Shown here piece by piece: positions 1 through 7,916 of a DNA stretch of 34,191 nt. Numbering within the stretch: position 1 is the stretch's first letter; the number at the start of each line of letters is the position of its first letter. The position numbers were made by a program, and so were the translations under genes. A model generated the notes under the pieces. That model was given only the letters and a program-made list of their open reading frames with translations, made no database searches and was not told the DNA's origin. This DNA comes from Thermodesulfobacteriota bacterium (GTDB lineage Bacteria > Desulfobacterota_D > UBA1144 > Nemesobacterales > CSP1-2): the NCBI GenBank assembly GCA_036397855.1, contig DASWID010000058.1, forward strand, positions 1 through 34,191, given 5' to 3'.

Positions 1-1
1 T

Positions 2-118
2 TGTGATTTATACTTGAAAAAAAATGCAGTGGACGTTATTAGAACTGAAATTAAAAAGATGATAAGAATAGTAATCTTCATATTGGTTTTCTTTTTTATA
101 AAAGAAAAAGTTTTTTAA
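2..118 (+). CDS. 3' end of a possible CDS running in from the left edge (partial)
   Basis: A reading frame is open from base 2 to a TAA at 116-118 and gives 38 residues. The last part is a hydrophobic stretch (MIRIVIFILVFFFI) followed by a basic tail, like a C-terminal membrane anchor. A consensus promoter follows immediately, which fits a gene ending here. No family is recognisable, and in AT-rich DNA a 38-codon open frame can occur by chance, so this is tentative. Confidence 0.3.
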   Translation, partial: CDLYLKKNAVDVIRTEIKKMIRIVIFILVFFFIKEKVF

Positions 119-147
119 TTGACATGATTTGAGGTTTTACCTAGAAT
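119..147 (+). promoter_or_regulatory. Sigma-70-type promoter, TTGACA-N17-TAGAAT
   Basis: A perfect -35 hexamer TTGACA (119-124) is separated by exactly 17 bases from TAGAAT (142-147). Transcription would begin near 154, a few bases before the tRNA-like sequence at 163. This is the closest match to consensus seen in the window, typical of strong stable-RNA promoters. Confidence 0.6.
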
Positions 148-162
148 TATACTCAACTTTGA

Positions 163-237
163 CGCGGCGTCGACTAGTCTTGTAGCTCGTTGGGGTCATA
201 ACCCGAGAGTCGGCGCTTCAAATCCCCCCCGGTGCCA
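163..237 (+). tRNA. Degenerate initiator tRNA(fMet)-like sequence, CAT anticodon, probable pseudogene
   Basis: Aligned by eye, this 75-base stretch follows bacterial tRNA-fMet: TAGCTCG in the D region, TCATAACCCGA across the anticodon arm with CAT at about 197-199, and TTCAAAT as the T loop. The three G:C pairs of the initiator anticodon stem are kept. The acceptor stem (CGCGGCG against CCGGTGC) does not pair, the D stem has a mismatch, and the T stem has two C-C clashes, so a functional cloverleaf is unlikely. Several changes are G-to-C. The sequence sits behind a near-consensus promoter. I read it as a decayed or recombined copy of a real fMet gene; a scar left at an integration site is the alternative. 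Confidence 0.5.
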
Positions 238-329
238 TTTAGTTGATAATTTTCTTCTCCTGAGACCTACTTTTAAATTAACCATTTCGTTATTGTGCAC
301 AGCAGTGGGATTGATCAGTCAGTGTTGAT

Positions 330-2477
330 TCACCGATTCTTCCCAAAATTATAAGATATCGCGATTCCGCCGTAGGTGTTAATAGTTGGGGCGGGTTCAA
401 AGAAATTACCGGCTACGGCATTTATTCGAACATTATCATTATATTTCTGATTAAAGAGGTTTTGAATACCAAAAAAGGGAGAAATAGTCAAACCTTTATA
501 ACTCTTTTCTAAACCGAGACGGACATTTGCTGCTGTATACGAGGGGTTCTTAACGGTGTTTTCATCATTAACGAAAAATGAGCTCACATATAATAGGTCC
601 ACGCCGGCAAAGAACCCAGACGAATGATCGTAAAACATCTCAAGATTTAGCACATTCGGCGGCTGACCGGGTACTTTGTTGCCATCAAAATTAAGCCCTT
701 CAGTTCCGAAGGTCTTGTATTTGGAATTTAGATATGTATAGGCTAAACTCGTTCTGAGACCCGTTATTAGTTCAAAGTCTAGTCCGAATTCCAGTCCGTA
801 TCGCCGCGATTTTCCTGCGTTCCTAAAAAAGGTACGACCATCAATTACAAAGGGAATCAACTCATCACGCAATGTTATATAATAAAGAGCAAGCTGATAG
901 TTCAGTCGATCAAAGGCTTGTCCTTTAACTCCAATTTCGTAGTTGATAGCTTCTTGAGGCTCTAAATCGGGATTGAGTCCTCCGTTTCCCCCTGGATGGT
1001 TCACCAACTCCGTAGTGGTGGGCGTTTCGAAGGATTGAGCTATGTTCAAGTACATATTTGCTGCAGGTACAGGACTATACAGTAATCCAAACCTTCCGGT
1101 TGGCTGCTTGAATGTGCGTGAACCAGATTCATCTGGTTCGAGAAAGTCATCAACAAAAAAGCGTATATAATCGAATCGTCCTCCTAGAAATGCGACCAGG
1201 TTGTCTAGAAGATTAAACTCTTCTTGTATGTATGGTCCAACACTGGTCACATCCTCGTCCTGATCAAGAAGAAGTTTGTTGCCCTTTGTACCGTTGATGT
1301 TATCGAAATTTTTTCTCTTATCGTCCTGTTTTTCTATGTCGACACCGATAGTAAAACGATTATTAAATCCAAATAAATCACCGAGATACCCATATTTAAA
1401 TCCTCCACCAACGAATACACGGTCTAGTTCTACAATAACAAAGGGAATCGAGTTTTGAAATTGCCGTAACGAAGCAAAACCATGGACTTCTAGATCGTGA
1501 AGGCTTGAAAAATTACTTCTATAGATCATACCGAGACGCTGGTCTGTGACCTCTTCTCCAGCCTTAAAAACCCTATTTAGGGGAGCAGCCTGGCGTCTGT
1601 CTTCATTAACTTCCGTACCTGTCAGACCTCCCGGGTCTTCAGCACTGGGTGAGTCTAATAGGGTCATCAAAATGGTCAGGTCAGAGTTTTCGTCGAGATC
1701 CAACCTTACTTTACCACTTAGCAAGCCATTCTCGGTGAAACTCTGGTCCCTGTAACCATCATAGCTAAGGTAAGATAGGTTGAGAAAATAATTCAAGGGC
1801 CCGGTTTGACCACCCATCTTCACTTGGGGTTTGATGAGACCGAATTGACCGACGGTTGTTCGTTCTTGTAAAAACGGTTTTTTCGGCCCTTCTTCGGTTA
1901 TGATGCTTATTACTCCACCAGAGGCATTCCCGTAAAGGGCTGAGATTGGTCCTCTCATAACCTCAATCCGCTGCGTTGCCCCGAGATCGAGTGTATCAAC
2001 CTGGCTCTGCCCATCGGGCAGAGTTAGCGGGATCCCATCGACAAGAATCTTGATCCCGCGAATCCCAAATGCGGCACGTGAGCCAAAGCCTCTTATCGAG
2101 ATGCGAGTGTCCTGCGCGAAATTGAAACGGTCTTGAATGAATACGCCCGGGACGCGAATCAACGACTCCCCCAGACTCAATGTTGGCTGACCTAGCTGAA
2201 TGTCATCCTTCCCAATTACGCTAATTGCAGCTGGAAACTTGTAAAGCGAAATGGGCACCCGCGGAGCAGTGACAATGACTGGTTCTAACTCGATCGCTGA
2301 TCGTGTTTCGGTATCCATAGTATGTTGACTTGATTCGACCTGGAGCAATTTATCGGCATTCGCCTTGCTATCTACTGTTTGTAGTTGAGATTCCTGCGCC
2401 GAATCAACTATTGCAGGGTTTATCAAGATATTGTAAATACTCAATAATGATAGTAATACTTTTGTAGATTTGGTCAC
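330..2477 (-). CDS. TonB-dependent outer-membrane receptor
   Basis: This is a 715-residue outer-membrane gated channel that takes up a scarce ligand with TonB/ExbBD energy. The GTG start precedes a basic then hydrophobic signal peptide (about residues 1-27). A TonB-box-like segment (PVIVTAPR, about 66-73) leads into the plug domain (about 75-195) with the family signatures DTRISIRGFGSR and RIEVMRGPISALYGNASGGV. The rest is beta-barrel with many alternating aromatic strands, ending in SYNFGKNR. Length and architecture are those of siderophore, haem or metal-chelate receptors. No transport partner genes flank it and no cobalamin-riboswitch-like element is visible upstream, so the ligand cannot be named. 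No good Shine-Dalgarno precedes the GTG, so the exact start is uncertain. Confidence 0.92.
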   Translation of the reverse strand: MTKSTKVLLSLLSIYNILINPAIVDSAQESQLQTVDSKANADKLLQVESSQHTMDTETRSAIELEPVIVTAPRVPISLYKFPAAISVIGKDDIQLGQPTLSLGESLIRVPGVFIQDRFNFAQDTRISIRGFGSRAAFGIRGIKILVDGIPLTLPDGQSQVDTLDLGATQRIEVMRGPISALYGNASGGVISIITEEGPKKPFLQERTTVGQFGLIKPQVKMGGQTGPLNYFLNLSYLSYDGYRDQSFTENGLLSGKVRLDLDENSDLTILMTLLDSPSAEDPGGLTGTEVNEDRRQAAPLNRVFKAGEEVTDQRLGMIYRSNFSSLHDLEVHGFASLRQFQNSIPFVIVELDRVFVGGGFKYGYLGDLFGFNNRFTIGVDIEKQDDKRKNFDNINGTKGNKLLLDQDEDVTSVGPYIQEEFNLLDNLVAFLGGRFDYIRFFVDDFLEPDESGSRTFKQPTGRFGLLYSPVPAANMYLNIAQSFETPTTTELVNHPGGNGGLNPDLEPQEAINYEIGVKGQAFDRLNYQLALYYITLRDELIPFVIDGRTFFRNAGKSRRYGLEFGLDFELITGLRTSLAYTYLNSKYKTFGTEGLNFDGNKVPGQPPNVLNLEMFYDHSSGFFAGVDLLYVSSFFVNDENTVKNPSYTAANVRLGLEKSYKGLTISPFFGIQNLFNQKYNDNVRINAVAGNFFEPAPTINTYGGIAISYNFGKNR

Positions 2478-2781
2478 GAATGCACACTGTTATTAACGGT
2501 ACGTAGATTGTATATATATAACTTATCTTGCAACATTATGGGGCGTTTAGGTATTTAAAGTTCCAGTTACCCATATCATTTTGGCTTTAGATTTTGTAGA
2601 TAGAAAATTGCGGTAAATTAGAAGATCTTTATGCCATATCATGTATCAAACCTGTTAATTCCTTAGCCTTCTTGATATAATTTAACGAATTTTATCAGAA
2701 TCTTAACCAACTGTTCAATTTATTTGAGTCGATAGTTAACGGTTTAGGCTTCTCTGATCCTATGTAATTAAGGGGCAAAAA
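2478..2781. other. Divergent intergenic region between the TonB receptor and the antiporter
   Basis: This AT-rich spacer separates two divergent genes and should hold both promoters. Several TATAAT-like strings are present (for example GATATAATTTAACG near 2675), but no clean -35/-10 pair, riboswitch or RNA structure was recognised. AAGGGG at about 2770-2776 serves as the ribosome-binding site of the antiporter. Confidence 0.4.
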
Positions 2782-4608
2782 TTGCTATTAATGATCGTTA
2801 TTGCGGTTATTGCGGGAGTTGTATCACAAATCCTTTCCGTAATCATCGGATTACCCAGCATAGTTATGCTTTTTATAGTGGGAATTTTTCTGGGTCCAGA
2901 AGTATTGGGTTTTCTGGATCCCGAGGTATTTGGGAAGGGTTTTGAAACAATTATAAGACTGTGCGTTGCCATAATACTATTTGAGGCTGGTCTGAACCTT
3001 GATAAATCAGAGATAAAAAAACACCAGAAAATAATATTACCTTTAATTACATACGGGGCATTGATCACAATGGTATTTGGGGCTATATTCGCCATCATTA
3101 TAACTGACTTACCTTGGTCTCTGGCATTTCTTTTTGGCTCTTTAGTCATTGTAACTGGTCCCACAGTGATTCACCCCCTGTTGAGAAGAATAAAGGTGGA
3201 GTCAAGGTTGAAAAACATCCTGGAGACTGAGGGTGTTATCATCGACCCTATAGGCGCCATAATAGCAATATTTGTGTTTGAGCTTATATTGGAGGAATCG
3301 CATTCATTCTTGTTTAATGTATTTCTTGTGTTTTGGAGGTTGGGAATAGGGATCGTTATTGGTGGTGTTGGGGGCTATGTAATAGGAAAGATTGTAATGA
3401 AATTCTCTATTGTCATGGAGGACTTTGTAGATTTGTTTGTCTTGGCTTCTGCCCTAGGAATTTACGCTCTGTCTGAATCTGTAATACCCGAGTCGGGTTT
3501 AATGGCCTCCGTAGCTTCCGGAGCAATCTTGGGTAATATGGATATTCCGGAAGAAGAACCCCTTAAAAAATTCAAGGGCAAGCTTTCAATCCTGGTAATA
3601 TCAGTTCTATTTGTTCTGCTGGCTGCGAACTTAGAAATTCGACATGTTATCTCTTTAGGTTGGGGTGGGGTAATTGTAGTTCTAGCAATACTAATGATTG
3701 TGCGGCCATTACAGATATTCTTAACAACCCTCGGATCGGATCTCCGTTTCAACGAAAAAGTGTTTCTATCGTGTATAAGCCCAAGAGGAATAATCGCAGC
3801 ATCTGTGGCGTCTATTTTTGCCTTACAGCTTAGCAAAAAGGGAATCGATGGGGGAGATCTGGTCCAGGGGCTCGTTTTTCTAACGATTGGTATCTCCGTT
3901 ATTCTACAGGGAACAACTGCTAATACGGTTGCAAAACTTTTAGGTGTCCTTGTTGAAAGTCAAAAAGCAGTGATAGTAGGGGCTAATGCCTTCGGTCGGG
4001 TTGTGGGCAAGCTGCTAAAGATGAATGGGAAGGAAGTTGGATTTGTTGATTCTAATGAATACCTTGTGAGATTGGCGACTCAAGAGGGATTTGAAGCTAT
4101 CGAAGGTAATAGCCTTGACCTGGATGTTTTGGAGAGAATAGGATTGGGCGATGCAGACACAACTCTTGCAGTTACCACCAGCAACAAGGTAAACATATTT
4201 GTCAGCAGGCTTGCTAAAATAGATTTCGGCATAAAGAATTCAATCCCGGTTTTGAATAAGATCAGAGGGGACGTTGATAAAACGACTGCAGAAAAGTTAG
4301 GTTTAGATATTGCCTTCGGTAGATCTTTAAGTATGTATGATATCAATCCAAAGATAGAAAAGGGAGAATATAGGATTATACAGTGTATATTGATCGATTC
4401 TACGAATGTGAAAAAGGTTGAGCATTTGTCACTTCAGGATGAGTTTATTCCTATCATTATAATAAGTTCAAAATCTAAAGTACCAATGATTTGCAAGAGT
4501 AGTCTCAGTATTGAAGAGGGCGATAAAATTGTCATTATCGACCTAAGTAATGGTGCGATAAGTTTAGATAGGGCTTTTTTTAAAGATTGTTCTCAATTGA
4601 AGGTATAA
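2782..4608 (+). CDS. CPA1/NhaP-type cation:proton antiporter with C-terminal TrkA-N/TrkA-C-like domains
   Basis: This inner-membrane antiporter (608 aa) exchanges Na+ or K+ for H+. Residues 1-385 are a run of hydrophobic helices with exchanger signatures: VTGPTVI at about 124-130 and EGVIIDPIGA at about 150-159, the transport-site acidic region of CPA1 proteins. From about residue 394 a Rossmann-type TrkA-N (RCK) domain begins with AVIVGANAFGRVVGKLL, followed by a TrkA-C-like tail, suggesting regulation by nucleotide or ions. The TTG start at 2782 is chosen because AAGGGG lies 6 bases upstream; the ATG at 2791 is the alternative. It is monocistronic. Ion specificity cannot be read from sequence. 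Confidence 0.88.
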   Translation: MLLMIVIAVIAGVVSQILSVIIGLPSIVMLFIVGIFLGPEVLGFLDPEVFGKGFETIIRLCVAIILFEAGLNLDKSEIKKHQKIILPLITYGALITMVFGAIFAIIITDLPWSLAFLFGSLVIVTGPTVIHPLLRRIKVESRLKNILETEGVIIDPIGAIIAIFVFELILEESHSFLFNVFLVFWRLGIGIVIGGVGGYVIGKIVMKFSIVMEDFVDLFVLASALGIYALSESVIPESGLMASVASGAILGNMDIPEEEPLKKFKGKLSILVISVLFVLLAANLEIRHVISLGWGGVIVVLAILMIVRPLQIFLTTLGSDLRFNEKVFLSCISPRGIIAASVASIFALQLSKKGIDGGDLVQGLVFLTIGISVILQGTTANTVAKLLGVLVESQKAVIVGANAFGRVVGKLLKMNGKEVGFVDSNEYLVRLATQEGFEAIEGNSLDLDVLERIGLGDADTTLAVTTSNKVNIFVSRLAKIDFGIKNSIPVLNKIRGDVDKTTAEKLGLDIAFGRSLSMYDINPKIEKGEYRIIQCILIDSTNVKKVEHLSLQDEFIPIIIISSKSKVPMICKSSLSIEEGDKIVIIDLSNGAISLDRAFFKDCSQLKV

Positions 4609-4645
4609 TGTAGCACTATGCATTTCAAAGATCTGCTTCGATGGA

Positions 4646-4828
4646 TCATTTCAAGATTTCTTGAGTGATTTCGATTGGATAGATAGAATTTATCGTATAG
4701 AGAATCACTTTGGATAAGGTCTCTGTTTTTAACATTGCGAGGTCGGAATCACCCAGAACCATATCGATTTTAGAGCTCTTTAAGAAAAATTGTGTCGGAA
4801 GTTGGAGTGTTCTGTACCAAAGCGACAT
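4646..4828 (-). CDS. Small ORF, unknown protein (60 aa)
   Basis: A 60-codon frame on the minus strand between the antiporter and ispA, starting at ATG 4828. Its composition is protein-like (mixed charged and hydrophobic, for example MVLGDSDLAMLKTETLSKVI) and it fills most of an otherwise empty gap. There is no clear Shine-Dalgarno, no signal peptide and no recognised family. It may be a real small protein, a remnant of a larger gene or a chance frame. Confidence 0.25.
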   Translation of the reverse strand: MSLWYRTLQLPTQFFLKSSKIDMVLGDSDLAMLKTETLSKVILYTINSIYPIEITQEILK

Positions 4829-4885
4829 TTAATAAATAGACTAATATGTTTCTTCAAAGAGAATAAGTAAAGGAAGTTTCATGAA

Positions 4886-5797
4886 TTGAGTGGAATGCCT
4901 ATGGGTTTCGATATCAAGGACTACCTTTCCAGTAGAAAGGTGCTGGTCGATAAGACATTATTGGAATATCTGCTGAGATTCAAAAGCGATTTAAGCAAAC
5001 TTCATGAATCAATGCTCTATAGTGTCATGGCGGGCGGGAAAAGGCTTAGACCAATACTTTGTATGGCTTCCTGTGAGATGTTAGGGGGCAACATAGAAAA
5101 AACATTCCCTGTTGCTTGTGCAATTGAGATGATTCATACATATTCATTGATCCATGATGACTTACCATCGATGGATGATGATTTATTAAGACGAGGGAAA
5201 CCAACTAATCATAGCGTTTATGGAGAAGCATTGGCTATTCTTGCCGGCGATGCACTTCTAACAGATGCCTTTTGTCTCATTGTTGATGAGGGGATCTCAT
5301 TGAGATTGACGCCTTCACTAGTTGTAAGTGTCATAAAGGATATTGCTGAGGGTTCGGGATCTCATGGAATGGTTGGAGGCCAGGCTATTGACCTTTCTCT
5401 TGAAGGTAGTAAAGTGGTGACTCTAGAGATGAGTGAGAGGGTTCATTCGTTAAAAACAGGGGCTTTAATCGAGGTATCTGTAATGACGGGTGCGAAGATT
5501 GGTGGAGCGAATCGCGAGCAGCTTTCTCAGCTCAAATCGTATTCAAAAGCACTTGGGCTAGCCTTTCAGATCATTGACGATGTGCTTGACATAGAAGGCG
5601 GGCGGGAGATCGGAAAAAGCAGAGGAGTAGATGTAAGAAAAAAGAAGGCAACATATCCAAGTTTAATCGGAGTTGAAAACGCAAAAAAAATGGCTGCTAA
5701 GCTAACGAATGAGGCTATCGATGCCTTAGAAGATTTTGGCAGTGAGGCAGTGGCACTCCGTGAAATAGCCCACTATTTGGGAGGGAGGACATATTAA
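4886..5797 (+). CDS. ispA: Polyprenyl (farnesyl/geranyl) diphosphate synthase
   Basis: This soluble trans-prenyltransferase condenses isopentenyl diphosphate with allylic diphosphates to make farnesyl or geranylgeranyl diphosphate for quinones and the undecaprenyl carrier. Both aspartate-rich Mg2+ sites are visible: LIHDDLPSMDDDLLRRGKP at about residues 88-106 and FQIIDDVLDIEG at about 227-238, plus the GGKRLRP substrate loop near 51-57. The length (about 300 aa) is normal. The TTG at 4886 follows AAGGAAG by about 9 bases; ATG 4895 or 4901 would align better with family N-termini (MGFDIKDYL). The gene ends inside the start of tlyA, so the two are co-transcribed. In many bacteria dxs sits between ispA and tlyA; here it is absent. 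Confidence 0.93.
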   Translation: MSGMPMGFDIKDYLSSRKVLVDKTLLEYLLRFKSDLSKLHESMLYSVMAGGKRLRPILCMASCEMLGGNIEKTFPVACAIEMIHTYSLIHDDLPSMDDDLLRRGKPTNHSVYGEALAILAGDALLTDAFCLIVDEGISLRLTPSLVVSVIKDIAEGSGSHGMVGGQAIDLSLEGSKVVTLEMSERVHSLKTGALIEVSVMTGAKIGGANREQLSQLKSYSKALGLAFQIIDDVLDIEGGREIGKSRGVDVRKKKATYPSLIGVENAKKMAAKLTNEAIDALEDFGSEAVALREIAHYLGGRTY

Positions 5798-6530
5798 GGG
5801 TAGAGAAAGAATTGATCTGTTACTGGTAAAAAGGGGATTGGTTCCCAGTAGGGCTCGGGCGCAATCCCTGCTGATGTCAGGCGTTGTATTCGTCGAAGGG
5901 ACTAGGGTGGATAAAGCTGGAACACTTATCGCATCAGATTCTAAGATAATCATAAAGGAAGAGCCCCGAAGATTTGTGGGAAGAGGGGGTATAAAGCTGG
6001 AAGCGGCTTTGAATAGATTCAATATCAATGTTACCGGCAAAGTTGCGCTCGATATCGGGGCCTCCACCGGTGGATTTACAGACTGCCTTCTTCAATTTGG
6101 AGCAAGAAAGGTGTACGCTATCGACGTTGGATATGGTCAAATCGATTGGGGTCTTAGACAGGATAAAAGGGTTGTGGTCATGGAGAAAGTAAACGCTAGG
6201 TATTTAAAACCCGAAGACATAGGTGAGTTGGTTGATATTTCTACGATTGATGTATCCTTCATTTCACTCACATTGATAATCCCTAGGGTGAAGAATTTAC
6301 TTAAACCAAATGGAATACTGATCGCCCTGATTAAACCACAATTCGAGGTTGGTAAGGGCGAGGTGGGAAAGAAGGGTGTAGTGAGGGATGAGTCTAAATA
6401 TAGTATGGTAATAGAGAAGATTACTTCATTCTTAGAGGGGGAATACTTTGATATTATGGGAGTTATACCTTCACCTATCCTTGGTGCAGAAGGGAATAAA
6501 GAATTTCTTGTTGTGGGAGCTAAAAATTAA
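5793..6530 (+). CDS. tlyA: TlyA family rRNA methyltransferase / haemolysin-like protein, probable ATT start
   Basis: TlyA enzymes 2'-O-methylate cytidines in 16S/23S rRNA. An N-terminal S4 RNA-binding domain (about residues 1-65, RIDLLLVKRGLVPSRARAQ) precedes an FtsJ/RrmJ-type SAM methyltransferase whose motif I is VALDIGASTGGFTD at about 84; IDVSFISL and ALIKPQFEVGKGEVGKKGVVRD follow. The usual start codons in this frame begin only at TTG 5838, which would cut off half of the conserved S4 opening. The frame reads back in good homology (KGRERIDLLLVKRG) to ATT 5793, with GGGAGG 5-6 bases before it and no ATG/GTG/TTG available in between. The ATT overlaps the ispA TAA (5795-5797), implying translational coupling. 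Function is confident; the start is inferred. Confidence 0.9.
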   Translation: MKGRERIDLLLVKRGLVPSRARAQSLLMSGVVFVEGTRVDKAGTLIASDSKIIIKEEPRRFVGRGGIKLEAALNRFNINVTGKVALDIGASTGGFTDCLLQFGARKVYAIDVGYGQIDWGLRQDKRVVVMEKVNARYLKPEDIGELVDISTIDVSFISLTLIIPRVKNLLKPNGILIALIKPQFEVGKGEVGKKGVVRDESKYSMVIEKITSFLEGEYFDIMGVIPSPILGAEGNKEFLVVGAKN

Positions 6531-6665
6531 GTTAGCTCTTCGATCTAACCGGATAATTCCCTGACGGGACGGGGCCCAATTGTTCTGCTGTTATTGCGAA
6601 ATTTTTTCTTCGATATAGGATAAAGTCCCAAATTGAGCGATCTTAAGCCTGAACGTCCTCCATAG

Positions 6666-6786
6666 ATTAATTGACTCGAAATCAATCGGGACAAGAATGT
6701 CCCGACTATCCATAAGAAATACCGTCTTCAGTAACGATAGGCGGGGTTTTCCAACCCCGCATGGATAAGACAAAAGGAATGGAAAC
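6666..6786. repeat. Dispersed ~121-bp repeat, copy 1, with two hairpins
   Basis: The same sequence recurs in direct orientation at 19099-19218 with one single-base indel and roughly 85% identity by eye. It contains two perfect stem-loops: TCGGGACA-agaa-TGTCCCGA (6686-6705) and GCGGGGTT-ttcc-AACCCCGC (6741-6760). In copy 2 the first stem has a C-to-T change that leaves a G-U pair. It lies between tlyA and the transaldolase gene, which are convergent. It looks like a REP/MITE-like intergenic element. Confidence 0.8.
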
Positions 6787-6806
6787 AAACCTGTCATCGC
6801 CTGATA

Positions 6807-7457
6807 TCATCTTTTTACATCCTTCCAATCTGAAAGAAATCTTTCAAGCCCGGCATCGGTTAACGGATGCTTGACTAGTTGCTTAAAAACCCTATAAGGC
6901 ATGGTCGCAACATGTGCCCCTGCTTTTGCCGCTTCAACTACATGTACAGGATGCCTAATGCTCGCCACTAATACTTGGGTATTAAAGGCGTAATTTTTGT
7001 AAATGTCGACAATGTCTTTCACTACATTCATTCCAATTTCGGAGATGTCATCAAGCCTTCCAACAAACGGGCTGACATAGGTAGCGCCCGCTTTAGCGGC
7101 AAGTAACGCCTGTGAAGCAGAGAAGATAAGTGTGACATTAACTTTGATTCCCTCATCAGACACGATCTTTGTTGCCCTTATTCCGTCTTCTGTAAGAGGC
7201 ATCTTTACTACAACATGGGGATGAATTCCGGCAAGTTCCCTAGCCTCATCGAGCATTCTCTCTATATCAGTGCTTATCACCTCTGCGCTTACAGGTCCCT
7301 TCACAATCTCGCATATTTCCTTTACTAATTCTTTAAATCCCTTCTGTTCACCTTCCTTGGACACTAGGGTAGGATTCGTTGTTACGCCATCCAGGACTCC
7401 AAAACTTGCGGCATCCCTTATTTCATCCAGGTTTGCGGTGTCTAGGAAGAATTTCAT
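6807..7457 (-). CDS. tal: Transaldolase, small TalC/FSA-type
   Basis: This is a 216-residue class I aldolase-fold enzyme of the pentose phosphate pathway, moving a dihydroxyacetone unit between sugar phosphates. The Schiff-base lysine is K85 in [12 protein letters not shown]. Compared with my recollection of E. coli FsaA, the residue equivalent to Gln59 is Glu (SAEVIS) and the one equivalent to Tyr131 is Phe (YVSPFVGR). Glu and Phe at these places are the transaldolase state, so transaldolase is preferred over fructose-6-phosphate aldolase. The opening [13 protein letters not shown] and GVTTNPTLV are classic. AGGAGGT precedes the ATG by 7 bases. It is convergent with tlyA across a repeat. Confidence 0.92.
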   Translation of the reverse strand: MKFFLDTANLDEIRDAASFGVLDGVTTNPTLVSKEGEQKGFKELVKEICEIVKGPVSAEVISTDIERMLDEARELAGIHPHVVVKMPLTEDGIRATKIVSDEGIKVNVTLIFSASQALLAAKAGATYVSPFVGRLDDISEIGMNVVKDIVDIYKNYAFNTQVLVASIRHPVHVVEAAKAGAHVATMPYRVFKQLVKHPLTDAGLERFLSDWKDVKR

Positions 7458-7610
7458 CGCTTAACCTCCTATTTCGTTACCCGAATATAACATAATTTAT
7501 TTATCGAGTGAAGATGAATTTTTTGTGCTGATTAAACCCCTAAGAGGATTTGACAATCCGGTGAATATCTGAAAAATATCATTCTAAATGTATAGTATAA
7601 ACTAACAAGT

Positions 7611-7904
7611 ATGGCTAATAGAAAAAAATCGGCAATTAAAAGACATCGGCAGGATTTGAAAAGAAGGGCTAGGAATATGAATACCCGTTCAAAATTGAGA
7701 ACCCTTGTCAGAAATATCAGCTCTGCTATCGATTCTAAAGACCTGCCCAAGTCCCGGGAGATGTTAAGGGTTACGATTTCCGAGTTTGATAAGGCTGCTT
7801 CAAAGGGTGTAATTCATAAAGGGACGGCATCAAGAAACATATCCAGGTTCTCAAAAAAGGTGTATGACCTTTCAAAATCATTACCTCAATCTTCTCCGAC
7901 CTAA
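7611..7904 (+). CDS. rpsT: 30S ribosomal protein S20
   Basis: This 97-residue, strongly basic protein binds 16S rRNA in small-subunit assembly. It opens with the family hallmark MANRKKSAIKRHRQ and carries a helical Lys/Arg-rich body with ASKGVIHKGTASRNISRFSKKV near the C-terminus. It stands alone, divergent from the transaldolase gene, and its stop is only 12 bases from the stop of convergent holA; a 12-bp palindrome (CGATTATAATCG, 7905-7916) occupies that gap. A TTGACA lies at 7550-7555 but no well-spaced -10 follows. No strong Shine-Dalgarno is visible before the ATG. Confidence 0.96.
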   Translation: MANRKKSAIKRHRQDLKRRARNMNTRSKLRTLVRNISSAIDSKDLPKSREMLRVTISEFDKAASKGVIHKGTASRNISRFSKKVYDLSKSLPQSSPT

Positions 7905-7916
7905 CGATTATAATCG

